Shown: in pieces, positions 37,303 through 47,518 of the stretch
How the letters are laid out: every line of letters starts with the position of its first letter
Numbering within the stretch: position 1 is the first letter of the stretch
Assembly (NCBI GenBank): GCA_964247055.1
Contig: OZ176055.1
Location: forward strand, 2,852,001-2,916,000
DNA length: 64,000 nucleotides
Reading direction: 5' to 3'
Source: Paragordius varius
Lineage: Eukaryota; Nematomorpha
Notes under the pieces: generated by a model
What the model saw: the letters and a program-made list of their open reading frames with translations, nothing else
What the model was told of the DNA's origin: nothing
The model's database searches: none
Program-made: the position numbers and the translations under genes

Positions 37303-37851
37303 CTAGCGTAAATCTCGTGCTGCGTAGCAGCACGACCTTCAGACTTTTTTTTGAAAGGGGTGGGGGGGGGGAGCTATTTGAAATAAGGGACAATAAAATG
37401 ATCCACATTCCACATATGTGGTTTATTTCGAAACATTATTTAAATATGATCATATAGGAATTTTAAAACGGTGCATTCATACTAATATATTGTTTGGGGA
37501 AAAAATAGATTTAAAAAATTATATTTGTGGACTTTGATTTTTTTTGAAAAAAATGGCATTTTACGGGGGTAGCGGGTAAAAAGAGGGCCTAAATCAAAAA
37601 AGTGAGTAGACTATGTTCAGCGCGATCAAAAATAAATAAACAAAAATCATATTTGAAATTGAATGGTCCAACACGATTTCCGGAAAAATGTCTCAACCTG
37701 TTTTTTACACGGGGTAGGCCCGAAGTGGGGAGCTATTGTCGGGGCATTCATTAATGATTATATTTTTTTGATGTTTGGATTTGAATGGGTCTACCGGTTT
37801 TCCGGTACCAGATCACAAAGCCAGCATTTTCCATTTTTATTAATATATAGA
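37303..37851 (-). mobile_element. Helitron terminal unit, minus strand
   Basis: On the minus strand it runs from TCTATATATTAATAAAAATG at 37851 to the hairpin GCTGCGTAGCAGC and then CTAG at 37306-37303. It is 549 bp, longer than other terminal units because it retains body segments (37500-37760) and a unique stretch at 37380-37500. Confidence 0.8.
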
Positions 37852-38337
37852 TTACTATAAATAATGTTATATTATCCATATATTTTTTTAACATCCTATA
37901 CATATGATAGATACTCCTTACTCAGCAGCTATCATCAAAGAAACGCTTGATTAAAATTTTTGCCTTTTAACAGGGAATACGAAAATTCTTATTGAATTTT
38001 TACAGGCTCATACCTTGGGCAAAAAAAATACAATCAAAAATTATTTTTGTGCCGGTACCAGATCACAAAGTTACATGAGGAATCAGTTTTTAGCGGGTAG
38101 CTCCTTACCCAGCAGCTATCATCATAGAAACGCTTGACTAAAATTTTTGCCTTTTAACAGGGAATGCGTGGAATCCATATTGAATTTTTACGGTCTCATA
38201 CCTTGGGCAAAAAATCGATTTTAAAAATTATTTTTGTGGACTTTGTTTTTGAAAAAGGTGGCATTTTACGGGGGGAGCGGGTAAAAAAAGGGCCTAAGTT
38301 AAAAAAGCGAGACGACTATGTTCGGCGAAATCGAAAA

Positions 38338-39395
38338 TCTATATATTTATAAAAATGGAAAATGCTGGCTTTGTGATCTGGTACAGGAAAACCGGTAGAC
38401 CCAATCAAATCCAAATATCGAAAAAATATAATCATTAATAAATGTCCCGACAATAGCTTCGCCCTTTTTTTGAAATAGGCCCCCAGTTCGGGCCCACCCC
38501 GTATGAAAAACGGGTTTTTTTTGAAAACAGAAGTCCACAAAATCGTGTTTTTGAGACAATTTTCCGGAGAACGTGTTGGACCATTCAATTTCAAATATGA
38601 TTTTTGTTTACTTATTTTCGATTGCGCCGAACATAGTCGAGCCACTTTTTTGATTTAGGCCCTCTTTTTACCCGCTCCCCCCGTAAAATGCCATTTTTTT
38701 CAAAAAACAAAGTCCACAAAAATAATTTTTTAAATCGATTTTTCGTCCTAGGTATGAGACCTTAAAAATTCAATAAAGATTCCACGTATTCCCTGTTAAA
38801 AGGCAAAAATTTTAGTCCACCGTTAATTTGATGATAGCTGCTGGGTAAGGAGCTACCCGCTAAAAACTGATTTTTCATATAACTTTGTGAACTGTTTCCG
38901 GAAAACCGGTGAACCCATTCAAATCCAAACATCGAAAAAATATAATCATTAATGAATGCCCCGACAATAGCTTCGCCCTTTTTTGGAATTAGGTCCCCAG
39001 TTCGGGCCCACCCCGTGTGAAAAATGGGTTAAGTCAATTTTTTGGAGAACGTGTTGGACCATTCAATTTCAAATATGATTTTTGTTTACTTATTTTCGAT
39101 TGCGCCGAACATAGTCGAGTCACTTTTTTGATTTAGGCCCTCTTTTTACCCGCTACCCCCGTAAAATGCCATTTTTTTCAAAAAAAAACAAAGTCCACAA
39201 AAATATTTTTTTGATTGTATTTTTTTGTCCACGGTATAAGACTGTAAAAATTCGAGAAAGATTTTTCGTATTGCCTGTTAAAAGGCAAAAATTTTAGTCA
39301 AGCGTTTCTTTGATGATAGCTGCTGAGTAAGGAGTATCTATCATATGTATAGCATGTTAAAAGATATATGGATATTAATACATTATTTATCCTCA
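38338..39395 (+). mobile_element. Helitron long unit 1 of array B
   Basis: 1058 bp beginning with the 5' terminus TCTATATATTTATAAAAATG. It ends in the stretch GATATTAATACATTATTTAT just before the next 5' terminus. It has no hairpin or CTAG 3' end of its own. Confidence 0.85.
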
Positions 39396-40453
39396 TCTAT
39401 ATATTTATAAAAATGGAAAATGCTGGCTTTGTGATCTGGTACAGGAAAACCGGTAGACCCAATCAAATCCAAATATCGAAAAAATATAATCATTAATAAA
39501 TGTCCCGACAATAGCTTCGCCCTTTTTTTGAAATAGGCCCCCAGTTCGGGCCCACCCCGTATGAAAAACGGGTTTTTTTTGAAAACAGAAGTCCACAAAA
39601 TCGTGTTTTTGAGACAATTTTCCGGAGAACGTGTTGGACCATTCAATTTCAAATATGATTTTTGTTTACTTATTTTCGATTGCGCCGAACATAGTCGAGC
39701 CACTTTTTTGATTTAGGCCCTCTTTTTACCCGCTCCCCCCGTAAAATGCCATTTTTTTCAAAAAACAAAGTCCACAAAAATAATTTTTTAAATCGATTTT
39801 TCGTCCTAGGTATGAGACCTTAAAAATTCAATAAAGATTCCACGTATTCCCTGTTAAAAGGCAAAAATTTTAGTCCACCGTTAATTTGATGATAGCTGCT
39901 GGGTAAGGAGCTACCCGCTAAAAACTGATTTTTCATATAACTTTGTGAACTGTTTCCGGAAAACCGGTGAACCCATTCAAATCCAAACATCGAAAAAATA
40001 TAATCATTAATGAATGCCCCGACAATAGCTTCGCCCTTTTTTGGAATTAGGTCCCCAGTTCGGGCCCACCCCGTGTGAAAAATGGGTTAAGTCAATTTTT
40101 TGGAGAACGTGTTGGACCATTCAATTTCAAATATGATTTTTGTTTACTTATTTTCGATTGCGCCGAACATAGTCGAGTCACTTTTTTGATTTAGGCCCTC
40201 TTTTTACCCGCTACCCCCGTAAAATGCCATTTTTTTCAAAAAAAAACAAAGTCCACAAAAATATTTTTTTGATTGTATTTTTTTGTCCACGGTATAAGAC
40301 TGTAAAAATTCGAGAAAGATTTTTCGTATTGCCTGTTAAAAGGCAAAAATTTTAGTCAAGCGTTTCTTTGATGATAGCTGCTGAGTAAGGAGTATCTATC
40401 ATATGTATAGCATGTTAAAAGATATATGGATATTAATACATTATTTATCCTCA
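39396..40453 (+). mobile_element. Helitron long unit 2 of array B
   Basis: 1058 bp, the same length and apparently the same sequence as unit 1. Joined head to tail with no intervening host DNA. Confidence 0.85.
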
Positions 40454-41508
40454 TCTATATATTTATAAAAATGGAAAATGCTGGCTTTGTGATCTGGTAC
40501 AGGAAAACCGGTAGACCCAATCAAATCCAAATATCGAAAAAATATAATCATTAATAAATGTCCCGACAATAGCTTCGCCCTTTTTTTGAAATAGGCCCCC
40601 AGTTCGGGCCCACCCCGTATGAAAAACGGGTTTTTTTTGAAAACAGAAGTCCACAAAATCGTGTTTTTGAGACAATTTTCCGGAGAACGTGTTGGACCAT
40701 TCAATTTCAAATATGATTTTTGTTTACTTATTTTCGATTGCGCCGAACATAGTCGAGCCACTTTTTTGATTTAGGCCCTCTTTTTACCCGCTCCCCCCGT
40801 AAAATGCCATTTTTTTCAAAAAACAAAGTCCACAAAAATAATTTTTTAAATCGATTTTTCGTCCTAGGTATGAGACCTTAAAAATTCAATAAAGATTCCA
40901 CGTATTCCCTGTTAAAAGGCAAAAATTTTAGTCCACCGTTAATTTGATGATAGCTGCTGGGTAAGGAGCTACCCGCTAAAAACTGATTTTTCATATAACT
41001 TTGTGAACTGTTTCCGGAAAACCGGTGAACCCATTCAAATCCAAACATCGAAAAAATATAATCATTAATGAATGCCCCGACAATAGCTTCGCCCTTTTTT
41101 GGAATTAGGTCCCCAGTTCGGGCCCACCCCGTGTGAAAAATGGGTTAAGTCAATTTTTTGGAGAACGTGTTGGACCATTCAATTTCAAATATGATTTTTG
41201 TTTACTTATTTTCGATTGCGCCGAACATAGTCGAGTCACTTTTTTGATTTAGGCCCTCTTTTTACCCGCTACCCCCGTAAAATGCCATTTTTTTCAAAAA
41301 AAAACAAAGTCCACAAAAATATTTTTTTGATTGTATTTTTTTGTCCACGGTATAAGACTGTAAAAATTCGAGAAAGATTTTTCGTATTGCCTGTTAAAAG
41401 GCAAAAATTTTAGTCAAGCGTTTCTTTGATGATAGCTGAGTAAGGAGTATCTATCATATGTATAGCATGTTAAAAGATATATGGATATTAATACATTATT
41501 TATCCTCA
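40454..41508 (+). mobile_element. Helitron long unit 3 of array B
   Basis: 1055 bp. It differs from the other two mainly by a 3-bp loss in the GATAGCTGCTGAG stretch near 41430. It is followed directly by the 5' end of the terminal unit. Confidence 0.85.
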
Positions 41509-41658
41509 TCTATATATTTATAAAAATGGAAAATGCTGGCTTTGTGATCTGGTCAGGAAAACCGGTAGACCCATTCAAATCCAAACTTCGAACCCCCCTC
41601 CCCCCCAGAAGTCCGAAGGACTTCCTCGGGCTGCGTAGCAGCACGAGATTCACGCTAG
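41509..41658 (+). mobile_element. Helitron terminal unit of array B with hairpin and CTAG
   Basis: It starts TCTATATATTTATAAAAATG and ends with a hairpin on GCTGCGTAGCAGC and CTAG at 41655-41658. This is the only 3' end for the three long units upstream. CTAG is a palindrome, and the following minus-strand piece (41659-41936) reads into the same four bases. Confidence 0.85.
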
Positions 41659-41936
41659 TAACCAAATAAAAATCATATTTGAAATTGAATGGTCCAACAC
41701 GTTCTCCGGAAAATTGTCTCAACGACACAATTTTTGTGGACTTCTGTTTTCAAAAAAAACACGTTTTTCACACGGGTGGGGCCCGAACTGGGGGCCTATT
41801 TCAAAAAAAGGGCGAAGCTATTTTCGGGGCATTTATTAATGATTATATTTTTTCGATGTTTGGATTTGAATGGGTCTACCGGTTTTCCGGTACCAGATCA
41901 CAAAGCCAGCATTTTCCATTTTTATAAATATATAGA
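41659..41936 (-). mobile_element. Inverted Helitron 5' fragment
   Basis: On the minus strand it begins TCTATATATTTATAAAAATG at 41936, preceded by A, and runs through body sequence to 41659. It lacks the hairpin, but its inner edge meets the palindromic CTAG of the plus-strand terminal unit. Confidence 0.75.
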
Positions 41937-42471
41937 TTTATAAATACACAGGCTAGTTATTTTATTAAATATAGCCAGATAGCACAACAGGAAAGTATAT
42001 AATATTGGCTTATATTCATGTTTTCGCTTTTTTTCTAGATATTAACACCAATAAAAATGCTCTTTGCAATATATGCTACCTGGCATTATTTGATAAATTA
42101 GCAAGTGTACTTCCAAAGACTGTACATTAATAATTTTGTATAATATTTTAGAATTGCCAGGGTTGAAGTATTAAACAGTTCATTAGCTAGCTCGTTAGAT
42201 TAACTATTTTGTATTTTGATTTATTTATTTTTAAATCAATCTATTTTATAATATAACTTTAAAAAAGTTGCCCCCAATAATATTGTTATTTTTTTAAACC
42301 TACCCAAAGATAGAGTTACAAAATGGTACAGTATATGCTACAATATCATATTATCTACCTGATTATTAAAAATATTATTGATTTTAGGACTGCCTTTGGA
42401 ATATATTAATACCCTACTATCTAGAAGTTTTAATTTTCAAGCTTCGTTTTAAAATCATTGTTATAATTTAG
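41937..42471. other. AT-rich spacer 3' of the LRR gene
   Basis: No gene or element recognised. It should hold the 3' UTR of the minus-strand LRR gene. Confidence 0.5.
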
Positions 42472-42919
42472 TTATGATATATTTTTACTTGCTTTCAGTT
42501 TTTCCGTTGGGTCAACATTGCCATTCATGCTTAAATTATCATTATCAACTGAATCAAAATATGGAGGGGAGCCTTGATTATTGCTATTTGGGCCATTTTC
42601 ACAATTTTTGTCGGTGTGCTGTTGGTGAAGGGCTTGATATATGGCATGCTTCATTTTCCATTTTTTATATTGAGCATATGCTAAAAAACTCAGGTATACC
42701 ACCAAGGCTTTGGCCACAAAAGCCGATAATACAACCAACATAATTTTTTTGATGTTCGTGGGTTTAGTTTTGTTGGTTGAGTCATGAAGGTATTGTGCAG
42801 AGGATACATCTTGATTCGTGCTTTCCTTATGTAAATTGTAATAACTTTCATCACAGGTTAAATTAGACTCGGGTATGCTAAATAACAATTTGTTTTGATG
42901 TTCGACGGGATAGCGGCAT
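42472..42919 (-). CDS. LRR membrane protein, exon 2 (cap end, TM, tail)
   Basis: Entering in phase 2, it completes the LRR C-terminal cap (CRYPVEHQNKLLFSIPESNL followed by TC). A Ser/Thr/Asn linker with several N-glycosylation sites (NLT, NKT) follows, then a membrane helix (IMLVVLSAFVAKALVVYLSF) and a tail with Asn/Ser/Asp-rich sequence ending KLKASKNIS. The basic YKKWKMKH after the helix fits a type I topology with the tail inside. Confidence 0.85.
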
Positions 42920-43511
42920 CTACAATTATAAATAAACGGCAGAAATAAAATCATGTTGACAAAACGTAAAAAAAGAAAACGATAAATTTTTTTAAAAAAA
43001 AGACAACCATACTTTTATGAACCATATTATTTCCTACTTAAACTATATTATTGCAATGTTGAAATATATAATTGACTATTACCAGTCTACGTCTCTATTT
43101 AATTTGGAATACATAATGATAAGTTAAATACAATAACAGAATAAATAGTAAAATTATCATATCTCGATCTAATTAATGTGGAGATTTTTTATTTTATTTA
43201 GTTACGTATTTGATTGAACACTATAGTTTTTTGTCCATAATTTTCCAAAATTTAATTGATAAAAACGAAAAATCTCATACATGGCCAATGACAACATATA
43301 AATTAAATATAACAGACATTTAAAAACAGATATAGCCTTAATGTTCTCCTTTATACTATTAAAAAATCAAGGTTTGTCTGTATAACTTGTTTTTTTACTG
43401 TAATTTCAAATTATATAGGCGAAATTAATTTATAATATTTTATCGCTTTAGGGTAATACAATAAAGTTTCAGAAATTTTTGTAATCTTAATATTTTGGTG
43501 GGTTTTTTTAC
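42920..43511 (-). other. Intron of the LRR gene
   Basis: 592 bp, AT-rich, GTAAAA donor and TAATTGTAG-type acceptor. No element recognised. The intron splits the LRR C-terminal cap between NIR and CRYP. Confidence 0.8.
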
Positions 43512-44794
43512 CTGATATTTTCGGCTTGGTCATTGGTAATCAAAAATTGTTGTTCACTTTTGTTATTATTAACTGTATCGATAATCCATTTTAGGCGACA
43601 ATCACAAACCCATTGATTTCCCTCTAACCGTAAACTGTGATTTATGTTAAATGTTGGCTGCAACAAGGTCGATATATTGTTAAACGACAAATCTAGGGTA
43701 TAAACTTGTATTGGCACACTACTTTGAATGATAGAAAGTTTGGCATTTTTAGTTATGGTTAATTGGCTAAAATACAGATAATTACCCAAATCACCAAAAT
43801 CAAGAGTGTTTAGCTTAGGGCAATCAGATATGGACAAATGTATATTATATTTATTTGCAAGATAATTTGTGGAAATCATTGTTTTTAACATATCTATTAT
43901 CACAAACCCATCAATATAATTGCCACTAATATCTAATGTCTTTACAAGGATTGGCTGTAAATCATTTTTATTATCTTTATACGCCAATTTGGGTATTGAT
44001 TCAAGTTTATTGTAACTAACATTCAAATATTCCAAATGGTTTACTGAAAAATAGAAAAATTGTGGCCATTGATTGGATGTATTATTGTTATTATGTGAAT
44101 AGGTTAAAGTGGTTGTCTTTAAATGATTTGATTCTAAAAATGTACAATGGGAAATATCCAATTTCTCTAATAATATTAGCTGGGAAAATACATTTGAATC
44201 AATAGTAACAATCGGATTGCCAGTAATTATTAGCGTTTGAATAAACGGGCTGTAATAAAATGCATCAGCTTTCAAAGTTGTAATTTCGTTGTAAGATAAA
44301 TCAAGAGATTTAACAAATTTGGCCCCTAAAAGAATGGTAGAATTCCAATTACTTATGCGATTGTGACTTAAATTAAGATCCTCCAACAAAACAAAATGGA
44401 TGAAACCACCATGAACAATGTGATAAATTTGATTATGGGATGCATCAAAAAACCGTAAATTAATTAAACACGTATCTTGATGCGAAAACTTTTTTAGTAT
44501 TTTCAATCCATTGTGAGAAATATCGAACGAATCATAATTCCCCAAACAATCATCGTTAAAATATGGAATGAAGGATAAATTCTTTTGTCTACAATCTATT
44601 TGGGATAGGTATGTATGGTCACAGCAATCACACACAGATACTGGCCAACCACATGGAACACAGTGCGAGGAAAAATCTTTCCGATCCAAATTATTCAAAG
44701 AATCTACTCCAAAAGGCAATAAAATTTGTAGATATAAATATGCGAAAAAATTAAGTTTTATCCCAAAATAAAAAATGAGTTTTTGACCGTTCAT
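43512..44794 (-). CDS. LRR membrane protein, exon 1 (signal peptide, cap, LRRs)
   Basis: It starts MNGQKLIFYFGIKLNFFAYL, a hydrophobic leader suited to secretion. Residues about 40-75 form a Cys-rich cap. LRR cores visible include FDISHNGL, FDASHNQI, LNLSHNRI, LDLSYNEI, LIITGNPI, LDISHCTF, LNVSYNKL, LDISGNYI and LDLSFNNI. It ends inside the C-terminal cap at NQWVCDCRLKWIID...NIR. The start is the first in-frame Met before the leader. Confidence 0.87.
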
Positions 44795-45356
44795 GACACT
44801 AATCTATGTGGGAATATATCCATTCCATTTCATCTTGTATAGTATGTTTTAAGTGAATTCTTTGATAAATTTCCTTGTGCGTTATTACGTAAATGTATGT
44901 GGTGGAAATATATTTTTTAATTTTTTAAAAAATTTGAATACTTACTTCCACATATATGGTGAAATTTTTATATACACAAAAATAATATTTTATAGAAAAA
45001 ATGAATCATTCTAGCATATAGGTATTGAGAGTTAGTTGCCTTTTGATATAAAATAACGTTTTCATATACCCCCGTGTCTGCTTATATCAATAAAAATACC
45101 AATAAAATGAATCGTAAAATTAAAAAAAATTCCTTTTTTAAAAAAATGGATATACATTAGTAGCAGGCATATACCATAAATTTAAACTCTATAATTTAAT
45201 TGAATTTCAGAGTTTGTGACTAGATAAGCATAGGAATTAGTTTGAATAAAACAAAGGCCTAGGTTAATTGCATTGTACATTATGATGGTTAAAATTATAT
45301 TACGTAAAATTACATTTAGGATACTATTTGAAAATTTAAAAATATGTAAAGAATCT
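44795..45356. other. 5' flank of the LRR gene
   Basis: AT-rich and probably promoter and 5' UTR of the minus-strand LRR gene. No defined box stands out. Confidence 0.4.
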
Positions 45357-45364
45357 ATTAAAAC

Positions 45365-46430
45365 CAGGGCTTATTCGAGTCTAAATTTGGAACCGGTTTC
45401 AAAACGGTTTTTAACATCTTAACTGGTTCTTCCGGTTTTTTACATTTTATCAGTTCTAGAACCGGTTATGTAAAATTTCAACCAGTTCTTAAAATCTCAA
45501 AACTGATCCGGTTTCGGTTCTTGCATTTTTTGGTTTCAGAACCGGCTCTCTATAGAATAAATCCGGTTTTACGATCATAATCCATATATCTGAGAATTAT
45601 TTCTAAAACATACATATCAAAGCACCTGTTATTCAATCAATTAAATTAGATTATATAATCAACAAACGATTTGATAAGTGTTAATTAATTATTTATAAAT
45701 TTATTTAGTATATAGAGGTAAATAAATTATTCAATTTTTAAAAAAATGATGGCTTTCACTCTCTTATGACAATGATGATCAAAGATTCGAGCAAATAAAT
45801 TTAAAAGTTGAAAATGATCTCTCTATACTGACGTAAAATATTAGTAATATAAAATACTTGGAATGCCTGGTATCATAATTATTTTCACAAGATTATACAA
45901 TTCGCTATTCTTAAACTTTAAATGTTCCCATAACTCCAAAGTTTTTGTGGAAAATTGCAGTTAAGTCAAAATCAAATATTATATCCTTTATAACTTTGTT
46001 ATTGTATAAGTATTCCTTTTTGTCATTAAATACAATTTAAAATTATCGCCCACTTTCATTGATTACTAGACTTACTTCATTCGACGTAATAAGTATATAA
46101 ACCAATAAGTTATTTCTTGCGTATAAAAGATTCCCTTTAAAACAAGGATCCACAGAGAAAAGAATTGGATTTTTAAGATATTGCTGTTTTCTATTGAGTA
46201 AACATTTCATTATACAACTATTTTTAAAATGATCTAACTCAAAAATTAACTTCGTCTAGATGTCAAAAAAATGTGAAAGAGTAATTAATTTGCTCAAAGT
46301 ATTATAATTTATTACATAAGAGTGTAACAATACTTAAAGCTGTCCCATAATAACTTTAGTAACTTGGTCACTAATACAAAACCGGTTCTAAAACAGTTCT
46401 TTAAATTCGCTTCTCTGGTTCCAAGCCCTG
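45365..46430. mobile_element. hAT-like element, CAGGGCTT-AACCGG family
   Basis: The left tip is CAGGGCTTATTCGAG, then GGAACCGGTTTC. The right tip, inverted, is CAGGGCTTGGAACCAGAG with AACCGG further in. Flanking 8-mers are ATTAAAAC (45357-45364) and ATTAACCC (46431-46438), 6 of 8 matching. About 1.07 kb, no transposase frame, with many internal AACCGG boxes near the left end. Confidence 0.65.
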
Positions 46431-46438
46431 ATTAACCC

Positions 46439-47518
46439 ATAGGACTTATGGTATCGATACACAACTTGGGGTTCAGATAGTGATGTCAAAATATATTCAC
46501 GTTTCTGATTTCGCTGAAAACACATTACGCAGACAACCAGAATTTAATACTTATTTAGTTAAATGCTATATAAAATTTAAAATTTTAAGCATAATATTTA
46601 TTTAAGGGATTGTCACTAACACTCAAGTATTTATTTCATTTAACTTAATCTTTTGACAAAACTTGCCAATATGGAAAATAGTGTATTCGCGATTTTTAGC
46701 AAGACTATTCAATTCACATGTTGATAACAAATTGATTATCAAAGATACCACAAAAAATGTCTATAGTCAAACTTCTTTAATACAGAATATATTTCAAAAA
46801 ATTATATTTTTTAATTCAGATTTGTCACTATTCATAGATGGCATAGATACATAAATTTTGTAGAAAAAAATCGAAACAAAAAAGTTTTCGCTATTGATAA
46901 TACTTAGGTAAAATTATTTTTGTTCACGCATAATAATGATTTTTTAAATACGTACTTTTATAAAGTACGGTTTGGAAGCCCTTATACACTGATAAAATCT
47001 AAAATTTTCACTTTAAGGTAAAAATTAAATCAAAACAAATGCGAAGATATGTAATCCTTAATGGCATGCAGACGGTATGCGGTGTATATCAATTTTATAA
47101 AAAAAATGTACAAAAGATGTTTTATTGTTGCCAAGTATTCACCAAAAAATATTTTACAAAGTTTGATAGAAAATGCTCTTACGAAACAATATGCGTTCAA
47201 TAGCAAATCAAATGAGTTTTATAGCCGGGAGAATTTAATTATTTTATATTATTTTCTTTGAAAAGTACGCTGAATATTTCATTATGCAGCTGGAGTAATA
47301 TTATGGATTGGTAGAGCCAGTGGCTTTTTTGGAACTATTTTGAGATAAAAAATTAGAACCTAAAATTTTTTAACGGTTTCATATATATTTTTTGGTACAA
47401 CCATATTTTTTAATATTGACTGCTATCTTTTCCGTATCAAGAAGATTTCCATATAATATATATTAGTGAATCAAATTTATTTTGCAATATGCATTTGTAG
47501 CATTTTATCCGCATAGCA
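46439..47518. other. AT-rich stretch between elements
   Basis: Two plus-strand open stretches (46663-46854 and 47061-47261, 63 and 66 codons) have no recognisable motif and are most likely chance. Nothing else was seen. Confidence 0.4.

Larger units (their letters stand above)
37303..41936. mobile_element. Helitron array B (tandem and inverted units)
   Basis: A composite block of one non-autonomous Helitron family. 37303-38337 is minus-strand: a body ending in a terminal unit whose CTAG 3' end is at 37306-37303 and whose 5' TC is at 37851. 38338-41658 is plus-strand: three long units (starts 38338, 39396, 40454) plus a 150-bp terminal unit (41509-41658) with hairpin and CTAG. 41659-41936 is a minus-strand piece with its 5' TC at 41936. 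The long plus units look nearly identical, so the array is young. No transposase is encoded. Confidence 0.85.
42472..44794 (-). other. Leucine-rich-repeat single-pass membrane protein gene (two exons)
   Basis: Exons 44794-43512 and 42919-42472 joined across a 592-bp intron (donor CAG/GTAAAA, acceptor AATTGTAG) give 1731 nt, 576 residues. Order: signal peptide (about 1-32), a Cys-rich N-terminal cap (CVPCGW...CDCCD...IDC), about nine or ten LRRs of the LxxLxLSxN type, a C-terminal cap split by the intron (NQWVCDC-RLKW ... CRYPVEH ... NLTC), a membrane segment at about 486-509, and a ~67-residue cytoplasmic tail. Such proteins act at the cell surface in adhesion or receptor roles. I do not recognise a specific ortholog. 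Confidence 0.85.

Noticed and set aside
37303-41936. CRISPR-like regular repeats
   Set aside because: Units are about 1 kb with Helitron ends, with no short repeat-spacer pattern; the genome is eukaryotic.
38316-41943. Identical 70- and 106-codon frames repeated every 1058 bp
   Set aside because: Products of the Helitron array B units. Identity comes from recent duplication, not coding constraint.
46663-47261. Two plus-strand frames of 63 and 66 codons
   Set aside because: No recognisable motif or shared context; composition fits chance ORFs.
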